Origin: Gordoniibacillus chartarius
GTDB taxonomy: Bacteria; Bacillota; Bacilli; Paenibacillales; NBRC-103111
DNA length: 23,172 nucleotides
Direction: 5' to 3'
Assembly (NCBI RefSeq): GCF_042432825.1
Contig: NZ_JBHLWN010000053.1
Location: forward strand, 1-23,172
Shown here: one piece after another, positions 6,635-13,857 of the stretch
Position numbering within the stretch: the first letter of the stretch is position 1
Layout of the letters: each line of letters opens with the position of its first letter
The notes under the pieces: generated by a model
Seen by the model: the letters and a program-made list of their open reading frames with translations, nothing else
The model's database searches: none
Told to the model about the DNA's origin: nothing
Made by a program: the position numbers and the translations under genes

Positions 6635-7200
6635 TGAACTATCTCCAATCCTAAAAATTTGGCAGGAACAATAGGGCTGAGATAAGACTCGATTACAGAG
6701 GCGACCAAGTATAGAAGCATCATGCAAACAACAAGCCCCGCCTTCGTTTCAACCGAATTGATCGAGAATATGGTTTTCTTGTAGATTTTATTCATAGCCC
6801 ATCTTAAGGAAGTGGTGGAAAGCAGAAAGCATAGCAGCATGGCGGCAATTTCGAGAATTCCGTGAGTGAAAATGATCGCGATGGAAAAACCGATAGAGCC
6901 GGTATGCATGTATGTATAGTAAATCGCATAAGACACAATATAGATATTATATAGCATCAACAGGAAAGCAAGACTACCGAAGGTCAAATTTCCCAAGATG
7001 ATGTATAGTATAGCCAAACCAGCATTGTGCATAAAAATTTGGGACCAAGGCAGGTGCACGGGGGGAAGGTTATTTCCTTGTTCTGGTGGCCCCTGCAATA
7101 ATATGGATAAAAAAGTAGCTGCTAGAACGAACACCCACATAGATAAGCCTGCCAAGAGGATGATGCGATTCTCTTTAATAATACGGTAGACGAGTCTCAT
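6631..7200 (-). CDS. SpoIIM/DUF95 family membrane protein
   Basis: This 189-aa integral membrane protein has about five hydrophobic segments. The family hallmark is the conserved FTHGILEIAAM stretch, here at about residues 110-120, preceded by the glycine-containing helix with GNLTFGSLAFLLMLYN. DUF95/SpoIIM proteins are the most constant partner in circular bacteriocin loci (CirC and As-48C type) and are thought to take part in cyclisation, export or immunity. The ATG overlaps the stop of the large membrane protein by four bases (ATGA), and it overlaps the ATPase start in the same way. The sporulation protein SpoIIM itself is another possible match, but the clustered neighbours make that unlikely. 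Confidence 0.85.
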   Translation of the reverse strand: MRLVYRIIKENRIILLAGLSMWVFVLAATFLSILLQGPPEQGNNLPPVHLPWSQIFMHNAGLAILYIILGNLTFGSLAFLLMLYNIYIVSYAIYYTYMHTGSIGFSIAIIFTHGILEIAAMLLCFLLSTTSLRWAMNKIYKKTIFSINSVETKAGLVVCMMLLYLVASVIESYLSPIVPAKFLGLEIVQ

Positions 7201-8717
7201 TCTTTGCCTCTCCCAAGCTTTACTAGTAAACGCCGGATTCCAAACTCAAACACAATCAGCACAAGGATCGGAGCCAGTAGCTGAACCGCAGCATCCGGAA
7301 ACCAATGCAGCCTGGTGATCATATAGATGACAGCGGATTGGACGGTTGCATACATATAAATGAGCGACTTTGAGTAAGTTTGCAGAATGTTTGCTTCTAT
7401 GATTCCTTCCATATGATAGATCGTCGCGATGTAGACGAAAACGATGGAGTAAAGGAGGATGGAGCCCAGCAAACCTTGCACTACCATATCTGCAATGAAT
7501 GAACTGGTGATGTGCCCGTCGCTCAATAGTAATAACAAAAACTGATAGATGAAAAACTGAGCGAATAAGTAGCAAGAATAGGAAGTCGAGACTTGTAAGG
7601 CCGTCATCCTGTATCGTTTCAGCAGCATTATCGACTCCGTCCCACCTTCGAGGACAAAAAATGAGGTGGCGAGAACAAGTACAGGGAGCAGTACGGAAGT
7701 ATAGAAATAGAACTCGAACATGGACTCAGCGAAGTAATAGGACAGCAAATAAGAAATGACCAGCATTAACGCAATTTGATGATTAAACAGTCCGTATTTT
7801 CGAAAAAAATGGGTGAAAACAGCAATCCGGAAATCGGATGTTTTCCACCATCGGATATCGATAGGCCTCCGCTGTACTTCACGGAAAAAGAGATAGCTTG
7901 AACCGAGCATCCCGGCGATCAAGCATGCGGCGGCAGTCGTACAGGCCAAACCGACTTTCCAGTGGATATGTAGATCGCTCAGTTGTATAGGAATCTTGCG
8001 GATTACTTCCCTTAGAAACAGATTTGCACTTTCTCTGTCGTATAAATTGAGAATATACCCGTCAATGAAAGACTGAATGACTCTGGCAATCTCGGGAGTA
8101 CAGCCATAGACAACCAAAAATACGGCCATTCGGATGATGGAGTTCGTATACGCAGGTTGAAAATGCCGATACAAATTCGCCAAATATTTGATGAAATCGA
8201 CGACAATTCCGTAAAAAAGCAAGATAACAAGAAGATTGACAATGGTTCTCCCCCCCTCCAAGCCGTAAATGGCCCACTGTGCGATCAGAAAGGGGAGAAG
8301 AAGCAGAGTAATGATCGTTAGAGTCACAGATGACCCAAGAAAAGCCTGGATGACAATGAGCTTTTTTTTCATGGAGTAAGGCAGGGTGGAGTGAGTAATA
8401 TAGAAAGTCATGCTCGTTTGCTGAGGATAAGAGAATATGAAGACCATGCCCAATAAGAGACTTGCCATGAGCAGGACGTTCAATTTCTCAGACGGAATCG
8501 GTACATAGGAAAACAAGACTTGAAGGAGCACTGTAACGAGAACCCAGCTAACGTAAAGCAAAATCAAATGGAGACGGATATACTTCTTGAGAATAAGCCT
8601 CCATTTCGATTCATCCGCAGCAGGATTGAGGAACCGGCTGAGCAAAAATATCGTTCGGTTCATACCGATTCGAAAAGAATAAATAAGAAGCAAATAAGTT
8701 TTATGGAAAAACGGCAT
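7197..8717 (-). CDS. Large polytopic membrane protein, B-type of circular bacteriocin loci
   Basis: This is a 506-aa protein with about twelve hydrophobic segments, no signal peptide, and a basic linker in the first 50 residues. The start is taken at the ATG at 8717, which has GGAGG and GAGG upstream; a longer frame would begin inside the intergenic region without a site. I recognise no enzymatic motif. Its position directly after the precursor and before the DUF95 and ATPase genes, together with its size, matches the CirB/As-48B-type proteins, which are required for production and suspected of a role in leader removal and ring closure. By sequence alone it could also be an ABC-2-like permease partner of the D ATPase, because it has the general look of bacterial ABC exporter subunits. 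Both readings place it in the same complex. Confidence 0.7.
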   Translation of the reverse strand: MPFFHKTYLLLIYSFRIGMNRTIFLLSRFLNPAADESKWRLILKKYIRLHLILLYVSWVLVTVLLQVLFSYVPIPSEKLNVLLMASLLLGMVFIFSYPQQTSMTFYITHSTLPYSMKKKLIVIQAFLGSSVTLTIITLLLLPFLIAQWAIYGLEGGRTIVNLLVILLFYGIVVDFIKYLANLYRHFQPAYTNSIIRMAVFLVVYGCTPEIARVIQSFIDGYILNLYDRESANLFLREVIRKIPIQLSDLHIHWKVGLACTTAAACLIAGMLGSSYLFFREVQRRPIDIRWWKTSDFRIAVFTHFFRKYGLFNHQIALMLVISYLLSYYFAESMFEFYFYTSVLLPVLVLATSFFVLEGGTESIMLLKRYRMTALQVSTSYSCYLFAQFFIYQFLLLLLSDGHITSSFIADMVVQGLLGSILLYSIVFVYIATIYHMEGIIEANILQTYSKSLIYMYATVQSAVIYMITRLHWFPDAAVQLLAPILVLIVFEFGIRRLLVKLGRGKE

Positions 8718-8800
8718 CTCCTCTAAACCTCCGTCATTTCTGGCTGTTGGTAAGCGCCAATGCGGACAAACAATCAAAAATTCAAAACTGCAACAAATAT

Positions 8801-8860
8801 GAAGGAAGCTGATTCTCAGCTATCGTTTCATACTGCTGCAGTGCACAAAGGCCTTCCTTC
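8801..8860 (-). other. Long stem-loop between precursor and B gene
   Basis: GAAGGAAG (8801-8808) and CTTCCTTC (8853-8860) bracket a 44-base interior that contains a second hairpin, GCTGA-ttc-TCAGC (8808-8820). There is no T-run, so it is unlikely to be a full terminator. In bacteriocin operons such structures after the structural gene act as partial terminators or 3' stabilisers and raise precursor levels relative to the machinery. The whole gap 8718-8922 holds no open frame I can support. Confidence 0.5.
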
Positions 8861-8922
8861 TATTTTCAAGCTTCTCGCTTGCAAAACAAGGCCAATGTTA
8901 TGAATCTGCTTGAAAAATGGAA

Positions 8923-9243
8923 TTACAATTTAGCCAAATATTCGACGTTGTTCTCCAGCAGCCAAATCAAAAGATCGCCGGCAACCCAGATAATGATGCT
9001 GACAATGTTCCAAGCGAAGGCAATTTGAAGCGCTCTACGGATGTCTGCACCAGCCTTGTATGCTCTAAATGCGAGAAGCAGTCCGGCCAGAATGGCCTCG
9101 GCGCTTAAGTTCGGCACAACACCTGCAATGTTGAAGTTCAAGCTGGATGTAGTTAATAACACGGCGATTACTCCCAGAGCCATTACACCTGTAATGAACT
9201 TGCTGGAAAAAGCGTGGGATTTAAGAAGAACGGTTTGCGTCAT
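8923..9243 (-). CDS. Putative circular bacteriocin precursor, 106 aa
   Basis: The ATG follows the previous stop codon with no gap (TAA then ATG), and GGAGGAG lies in the end of the upstream gene. The first ~36 residues form a leader with a hydrophobic core (FITGVMALGVIAVLLTT, 16-32). The rest is a helical, hydrophobic peptide with interspersed charges: NLSAEAILAGLLLAFRAYKA, DIRRALQIAFAW, IVSIIIWVAGDLLIWLLENN, YLAKL. If the leader ends after N36, as in the gassericin A pattern LLTTAN, the mature core is about 70 residues, the size of AS-48 and uberolysin. There is no cysteine, so no lanthionine or disulfide chemistry is expected. The core has five K/R and five D/E, so net charge is near zero, unlike most cationic members. 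Similarity to known peptides is architectural, not close. The function call rests mainly on neighbours. Confidence 0.6.
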   Translation of the reverse strand: MTQTVLLKSHAFSSKFITGVMALGVIAVLLTTSSLNFNIAGVVPNLSAEAILAGLLLAFRAYKAGADIRRALQIAFAWNIVSIIIWVAGDLLIWLLENNVEYLAKL

Positions 9244-9780
9244 TTAAACTCCTCCAATGTTAATTAATAAGATGATGACAATGTATATGAAGCAAGAAAA
9301 TAGAAGGCTTTGGGAAACCTTGGCGTCATTAACTTTCCTCGTTAAATAATAGAGAGAAGTGCCGCCCAACAGAAAAAACGGATTACATATCAGAATTAGA
9401 ACATTCGAGTTGGAGTGGAAGAGGAAAATATGGTAAAAGGATCCCAAAGTCACGAAGATGCACAAAATCAGCGTGATGCGAAAAAACACGGGGAAACTGG
9501 AGTTGATCTTAAACAGATATTTGAAGATAACGAACATGGTTAGTGAACCGACAATAAATTGAATATAGATGACAATCATCGATAGAATCAGAATAATGCC
9601 GGCAAGTGCCAAGAGTGGGGCGGTTTTGTTGGCGATCAGTCCTTGAATGCTGTCGGCTGCTTGTCTGTCATTTATGAGAACTAAAGTACAACCCGTAATC
9701 AAAAGAAAATAGCAAACGATAAGCAACATCAGTGTGGTATGCTTGCCTTTTGCAATCCAGCCTGTGAATCCGGTTTGCAT
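9244..9780 (-). CDS. Polytopic membrane protein, first gene of the bacteriocin operon
   Basis: This 178-aa protein has five or six hydrophobic segments and no motif I recognise. The start is taken at the ATG at 9780, preceded by TAGGGGTG; an upstream in-frame ATG at 9843 would run through the promoter region and lacks a site. Its last codons (INIGGV) encode the GGAGG of the following precursor gene, and its TAA touches the precursor ATG, so the two are translationally coupled. Some circular bacteriocin loci carry a multi-span protein gene next to the precursor, linked to immunity or export, and that is the likely role here. Which of the two is not readable from sequence. Confidence 0.65.
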   Translation of the reverse strand: MQTGFTGWIAKGKHTTLMLLIVCYFLLITGCTLVLINDRQAADSIQGLIANKTAPLLALAGIILILSMIVIYIQFIVGSLTMFVIFKYLFKINSSFPVFFRITLILCIFVTLGSFYHIFLFHSNSNVLILICNPFFLLGGTSLYYLTRKVNDAKVSQSLLFSCFIYIVIILLINIGGV

Positions 9781-9793
9781 GATGGACACCCCT

Positions 9794-9880
9794 ACTAGAT
9801 AATTTAGTGTATACTGTAATAATATGTAATATATGTCCTCCATATCATATTACAAAATCTAGTAAATGTAAACAGTGGGA
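9794..9880 (-). promoter_or_regulatory. AT-rich promoter region with inverted repeats, bacteriocin operon
   Basis: The region directly upstream of the first operon gene is strongly AT-rich. ACTAGAT (9794-9800) and ATCTAGT (9857-9863) form a 7-bp inverted repeat, and between them lies an imperfect inner dyad built from GTAATATATG and CATATCATATTAC. On the minus strand, TTGTAA and TATATT spaced by 16 bases is one possible promoter; TTACAT and TAAATT spaced by 17 is another. The dyad would suit a repressor or activator site, but no regulator gene lies inside the operon. Confidence 0.4.
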
Positions 9881-9954
9881 TTTAAGGGTATATATGGGAA
9901 TATATATTTGCGAACTCGTGCTACACTATATAGGGTGGTTAGGATTAATTACTG

Positions 9955-10424
9955 GTTACATCGCTTTGCGTTCATATCGTCAAGAAATTCGACAATACGA
10001 ATGAAGATATGGAAGATTTGATCTCGATAGGGACGATTGGGCTGATCAAGGCAATCGAATCATCCTGATGCATCTCCGGTCGCTGAAAAAAACGCGTAAA
10101 GACGTTTCGCTGCAGGATCCCATTGGAACAGATAAAGAAGGGAATGAAATTACGTTAATTGACATCCTCGGGACGGAAGCCGACGATGTCGTGGATAAAG
10201 TGCAGCTCAAGATTGAGCGGTCTAAGATATATAAGAATCTGGATATTTTGGATGAGCGGGAGCGGGAAGTCGTTGTGGGGCGCTTCGGGCTGGAGACCGG
10301 CGGCGAGGAGCGGACGCAGCGGGAGATTGCGAAAGAGCTTGGAATTAGCAGGAGCTATGTGTCGCGGATCGGAAAACGTGCACTCATGAAACTATATCAT
10401 GAGTTTTATAAGGCGAAGCGGTGA
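9955..10424 (+). pseudogene. sigK: sigK remnant, copy 3 (5'-truncated, 61-bp deletion)
   Basis: This copy begins with the same edge as copy 2 (TTACATCGCTTTGCGTTCA at 9956) and continues HIVKKFDNTNEDMEDL and ISIGTIGLIKAIES. Compared with copy 1, 61 bases are then missing, from the end of AIES to inside the IENEIL codons, and the frame meets TGA at once. From the ATG at 10068 a clean 118-aa frame gives MHLRSLKKTRKDVSLQDPIG through the region 4 helix-turn-helix to YHEFYKAKR, with one substitution in the HTH block (RIGKRA where copies 1 and 2 have RIEKRA). That frame would be an isolated region 3-4 fragment without the core-binding region 2, and no ribosome binding site precedes it. Best read as a pseudogene. 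Confidence 0.85.
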
Positions 10425-10540
10425 TTAGTGGAGGGTGCTCGAGTGAGCACCCTTTTACAGCATTTTATAATGGACTAGTATTACAGTCGGAGGGGTATCC
10501 TTCATTAGCTATTGTGGCTATGGTACAACGGTCCTACAAA
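10425..10540 (+). repeat. 3' tail shared with sigK copy 1
   Basis: This is the counterpart of 1076-1187, with the same order of terminator, GTATTACAG block, GGGGTATCCTTCATTAG and GGCTATGGTACAA. Similarity stops near 10540, marking the junction to the sugar operon side. Confidence 0.8.
10433..10456 (+). terminator. Terminator after sigK copy 3
   Basis: GGGTGCTC (10433-10440) and GAGCACCC (10445-10452) form a perfect 8-bp stem with loop GAGT and are followed by TTTT. It is better preserved than the copy 1 hairpin. Confidence 0.75.
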
Positions 10541-10613
10541 TGCAGGAGGAGCACAGTTTGGGTGGCACGAGGAAATCCTTGTCTCATCTGCCTCAGTGAA
10601 TGCCGTGAGGCTT
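10541..10613. other. Gap between sigK tail and fructokinase gene
   Basis: No gene is seen. GCCTCA (10590-10595) and TGAGGC (10606-10611) form a 6-bp hairpin followed by TTTCAATTT on the plus strand. It is a weak candidate for stopping plus-strand readthrough and lacks a T-run for the minus-strand sugar operon. No strong terminator for that operon is visible. Confidence 0.3.
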
Positions 10614-11492
10614 TCAATTTCCATTCATCGCTTGCTTGGCCAGCGCCAGTGCACCGCAGAGACCGGCATTACCGTCCAAGGCGGGCGGCACGATATACAG
10701 ATCGATATCCATTTCGATAGCCGGATGCTTAATATAGCTGTTCAACAATTTAGCCGCTTGTTCCCGAATGAGCGGGAATAAGTGAGATTGGCCCATTACA
10801 CCGCCGCCTAATATGACTCTTTGCGGAGAAAGAATCAATATGTAATTGACTAAAGCCTGCGCAATATAGTAGCTTTCCATCTCCCAAGCGTCATGCGCCG
10901 CGTCCAGCTCAATGGCTTTGCGGCCCCAGCGAGCTTCAATCGCCGGCCCTGCCGCCAGCCCCTCCAAGCAATCGCCATGAAAGGGACAGAGGCCTTGGAA
11001 CGTATCGTTCCGGTGCCGCCGCACCAGAATATGCCCCATTTCAGGGTGGGTCAGCCCGTGAATAAGCTTCCCTCCCACGATGGCCCCTGCGCCAATGCCG
11101 GTGCCGATCGTCATATAGAGGCAGCTGTCCAAGCCTTTGGCCGCTCCCCATTCGGCCTCGCCTAATGCCGCCGCATTGACGTCGGTGTCAAACCCTATAG
11201 GAATGTCGAAGTGACGCTTCACATGATCTACAATCCGGTAGCCGCTCCAATGAGGCTTCGGGGTACTGGCAACCGAACCATAATCCGGACTTTGCGGATG
11301 GACATCGATCGGACCGAACGTTCCGATGCCGATCGCCCTAATGTCATATTTGGCAAAAAAATTCATCGCTCCGTCGAGAGTCGCTTCTGGCGTAGTCGTT
11401 GGAAACGAGACCCGTTCCACAATGTCACCGTAAGGCGACCCGACTCCGCATACAAATTTCGTCCCGCCGCCTTCAATGGCTCCCAGCAGCAT
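10614..11492 (-). CDS. scrK: ROK-family fructokinase
   Basis: This 292-aa sugar kinase phosphorylates fructose with ATP. The N-terminal phosphate loop is AIEGGGTK (5-12), and the catalytic aspartate is in DTDVNAAALGE (D104). The ROK zinc motif is complete: H154, then C169, H172 and C175 in MGHILVRRH..LCPFHGDCLEGLA. This matches the compact fructokinase branch typified by Bacillus YdhR. The start is ATG 11492 with GGAGGAG seven bases upstream; a slightly longer reading exists without better support. It is the last gene of the operon, 37 bp after the GH32 gene, and would capture the fructose released by it. Specificity for fructose over mannose or glucose is inferred from context. Confidence 0.88.
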   Translation of the reverse strand: MLLGAIEGGGTKFVCGVGSPYGDIVERVSFPTTTPEATLDGAMNFFAKYDIRAIGIGTFGPIDVHPQSPDYGSVASTPKPHWSGYRIVDHVKRHFDIPIGFDTDVNAAALGEAEWGAAKGLDSCLYMTIGTGIGAGAIVGGKLIHGLTHPEMGHILVRRHRNDTFQGLCPFHGDCLEGLAAGPAIEARWGRKAIELDAAHDAWEMESYYIAQALVNYILILSPQRVILGGGVMGQSHLFPLIREQAAKLLNSYIKHPAIEMDIDLYIVPPALDGNAGLCGALALAKQAMNGN

Positions 11493-11529
11493 GTCTTCTC
11501 CTCCAGTCAGCAAGTCAAGTTAAGCCGGT

Positions 11530-13005
11530 TTATCGAATGTCCCATTTCTTAAGCTGCCGGACGTACGCTGCGCCTTTCGAGAACAGCCGAATCCCTTGCG
11601 ATTCCGGTGCCGGATAGATTCGCGCCGTCATCACGACCTCGCCGTCCCCGGCGAACACTTCCACGGACGACTTGTCTACGAATATGCGCAGCGCTAGCTT
11701 TCCTGATTTCAGTGGAACGGCAGCCCGCCGTTCACCGCCGGGTCCGATTCCCGAACGATCCCGATTCAGGCAAAGAAGCCCTTCCTCCACCAGATAGGTC
11801 AGCACCGTCTCTTCCTTGCCGGCGTCATCGACGCGAAGCTTCAGGCCGAACGCCAACGCATCGCCGGCTTCGAACTCGACTTCCAGCTCGTAGCTGTCTC
11901 CGGTTACAGGCATCCCGAAGATTCCATCCAAGGAGATCCCGCTCTGTTCAAACGCGTTGTGACGGGCAGCCTTGATTTCCTCGATTGGTTGGAACAAGAT
12001 TCGATCGCCATCGAGGATGGCTTCACGCGGCAAGCTCATCGCACCGGCCCAATGATGGCCTTCCTGAGTCGGCATCGCCGTCTCCCACATGTCCATCCAG
12101 CCGATGACGATTCGCCGTCCAAGGTGATCCACCGTCGATTGCGGCGCATAGAAGTCGAAGCCATGATCAACCTGAGCGTTCCGTTCAGAGGCAAATGTCC
12201 CGGCCTCCGGGTCAAAGGAGCCAATCATGTACATCGTAGAGTGCAGATTGCGGTACTGCTCCCCCTGAGCCGGCATCCGCTGCGGAGAGAGCATGAAGAT
12301 ATCTTTGTCGCCGAGCGGGAACAAATCCGGGCATTCCCAGTTGTCTCCGAGGGTGCCGTCGCTTTTCGCCAGCACATTCACGAATGTCCACTGCTTCAAG
12401 TCTTCCGAACGGTACAGCAGCACAAGTCCATTGCCTTTCGCATCATTCGAGCCAAGCACGACGTAGTAGTTTCCGTTACGCTCAAACACCTTCGGATCGC
12501 GAAAATCTTTCACGCTGACACCCGCGGGAATTTCATCATAGCCGATCACCGGATTGCCTTCATATTTCTCGAAGTCAATGCCGTTCTCCGATATGGCAAG
12601 CCCTTGAGACTGCTTGTAGTCCTGGTTGTTGTCCGGACCCGTGACGACATGCCCGGTGTACATGAGGACGAGCTTGCCGTCTTTCTCAATCGCACTCCCG
12701 GAGAAGCAGCCGCCACGGTCGAAAGCGGTGTCTGGGGCCAGAGCGACCGGCCGGTATGTCCAATGAACGAGATCGCGGCTTACCGCATGCCCCCAATGCA
12801 TTGGGCCCCATACCGGTTTATACGGATAGTGTTGGTAAAACAAATGATACTCGCCGTTATAGTGCACGAATCCGTTCGGGTCGTTCATCCACCCGTACTC
12901 CGCCATTAAATGATAGGTAAGCCTGTAATCCTGACGAACAAGATGCTTGGAGTCCCGGATGAACTTGTTCGCCGCTTCTATTGAATATGTTGTTACACTG
13001 CCCAT
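11530..13005 (-). CDS. GH32 glycoside hydrolase (intracellular sucrase / fructan hydrolase)
   Basis: This 491-aa enzyme cleaves beta-fructosides such as sucrose or fructo-oligosaccharides. The three GH32 signatures are present: WMNDPNG (39-45) with nucleophile D42, FRDP (168-171) with the transition-state stabiliser D170, and WECPDLF (223-229) with acid/base E224. The C-terminal third is the usual beta-sandwich module (ends with LFSKGAAYVRQLKKWDI). There is no signal peptide, so it acts in the cytoplasm on sugar brought in by the ABC transporter. Because import is not by PTS, the substrate is probably unphosphorylated, which favours sucrase/levanase-type over strict sucrose-6-phosphate hydrolase. 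The ribosome binding site is GGGAGG close to the ATG. It lies 21 bp after the second permease gene. Confidence 0.92.
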   Translation of the reverse strand: MGSVTTYSIEAANKFIRDSKHLVRQDYRLTYHLMAEYGWMNDPNGFVHYNGEYHLFYQHYPYKPVWGPMHWGHAVSRDLVHWTYRPVALAPDTAFDRGGCFSGSAIEKDGKLVLMYTGHVVTGPDNNQDYKQSQGLAISENGIDFEKYEGNPVIGYDEIPAGVSVKDFRDPKVFERNGNYYVVLGSNDAKGNGLVLLYRSEDLKQWTFVNVLAKSDGTLGDNWECPDLFPLGDKDIFMLSPQRMPAQGEQYRNLHSTMYMIGSFDPEAGTFASERNAQVDHGFDFYAPQSTVDHLGRRIVIGWMDMWETAMPTQEGHHWAGAMSLPREAILDGDRILFQPIEEIKAARHNAFEQSGISLDGIFGMPVTGDSYELEVEFEAGDALAFGLKLRVDDAGKEETVLTYLVEEGLLCLNRDRSGIGPGGERRAAVPLKSGKLALRIFVDKSSVEVFAGDGEVVMTARIYPAPESQGIRLFSKGAAYVRQLKKWDIR

Positions 13006-13026
13006 AAATCCTCCCGCCGCTGTCGC

Positions 13027-13857
13027 TTATTTAATGGAGCCTTGCATGACTCCCTGAATGATATATTTTTGCGCAAACAAATACACGATCATAATAGGCA
13101 AAATCGTCAGTACGAGCCCCGCCATGAGCGGTCCGTAATCCACCGAATAGGTGCCGTAAAAACTGTACGTTGACAGCGGCAGCGTCTTGTTCTCCGGACT
13201 GGTCAGGATGAGGGACGGCAGCAAGTAGTCGTTCCAAATCCAAAGCACGTTTAAGATCGAGATCGTGGCCGTTGTCGGCGTCAATACCGGGAACACAATC
13301 CGGAAAAACGTCTGGATCCGCGAACAGCCGTCGATCATAGCCGCTTCCTCGAGCTCGGCCGGCACGCCTTTTACGAAACCGTGATATATAAAAACGGCAA
13401 GCGAGCAGCCAAACCCGATGTACATATAAATAAGCGACCATTTGTTGTCCAGCATGCTCAGCGAGCCGTAAATCTTCACGAGAGGGATCATGATCGCCTG
13501 GAATGGAATGATCATCGAAGCGACCATCAGCAGAAACGTATATTGATTGCCCTTAGTCGGATTCCGGACAAAATAATGTGCGGTCATCGCTGCGCAAAGC
13601 GAGATGAGCAGCACAGCCGCTACTGTGATCACAAGCGAGTTGGTAAACGATGCGATATAGTTCATTTTCTCAAACGCCTTACTGTAGTTGGTCAAGTCGA
13701 ACCCGTCCGGAAGCACTAAAGGATTGGACGTGATGGCGGTATTCTTCTTGAACGAATTAATTAACAATAAAATGAATGGAAAAACGAATAGAACCAGGAA
13801 TAACGTCAACACGATTGTCTTTAACCATGATAAAGATGCTCTGTCTCCTGCCATCAT
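13027..13857 (-). CDS. CUT1 sugar ABC transporter permease (MalG type)
   Basis: This 276-aa permease has six hydrophobic segments. The cytoplasmic EAA loop LEEAAMIDGCSRIQTFFRIVF is at about 180-200, where the shared ATPase docks. The C-terminus QKYIIQGVMQGSIK is typical of MalG/LacG-type subunits. The ATG overlaps the first permease stop (ATGA), so translation is coupled. No ATPase gene lies in the operon; a general MsmX-type ATPase encoded elsewhere is the usual solution in Bacillales and is assumed here. Confidence 0.92.
   Translation of the reverse strand: MMAGDRASLSWLKTIVLTLFLVLFVFPFILLLINSFKKNTAITSNPLVLPDGFDLTNYSKAFEKMNYIASFTNSLVITVAAVLLISLCAAMTAHYFVRNPTKGNQYTFLLMVASMIIPFQAIMIPLVKIYGSLSMLDNKWSLIYMYIGFGCSLAVFIYHGFVKGVPAELEEAAMIDGCSRIQTFFRIVFPVLTPTTATISILNVLWIWNDYLLPSLILTSPENKTLPLSTYSFYGTYSVDYGPLMAGLVLTILPIMIVYLFAQKYIIQGVMQGSIK

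Larger units (their letters stand above)
2718..9780 (-). other. Putative circular bacteriocin biosynthesis operon
   Basis: Nine genes lie on one strand with overlaps or short gaps, except for 205 bp after the precursor gene. Order: small membrane protein, precursor, large polytopic protein, SpoIIM/DUF95 protein, ABC ATPase, membrane fusion protein, MacB-type ATPase, FtsX-type permease, 64-aa two-helix protein. The precursor-B-C-D set followed by an extra three-part exporter is the arrangement known from circularin A, AS-48 and carnocyclin A loci. The DUF95 protein next to a dedicated ATPase is the most telling pair. The block is flanked by sigK remnants copy 2 and copy 3. Confidence 0.72.

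Noticed and set aside
6631..7200. A true sporulation spoIIM gene
   Set aside because: The family match is real, but the gene is embedded with 4-bp overlaps between bacteriocin-type membrane and ATPase genes, which is the circular bacteriocin setting.
8923..9243. Lanthipeptide or sactipeptide precursor
   Set aside because: The peptide has no cysteine, and no LanM, LanB/C or radical SAM gene is present.
10068..10424. A 118-aa stand-alone DNA-binding protein from the sigK 3' half
   Set aside because: The frame is clean and could in theory be a small region 4 protein, but there is no ribosome binding site before 10068 and the upstream part is clearly a broken sigK. Kept as a pseudogene.
11959..12909. 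A 316-codon plus-strand open frame
   Set aside because: It lies entirely antisense to the GH32 gene, whose catalytic motifs are intact, and has no ribosome binding site or recognisable domain. It is a shadow of GC-rich codon use.
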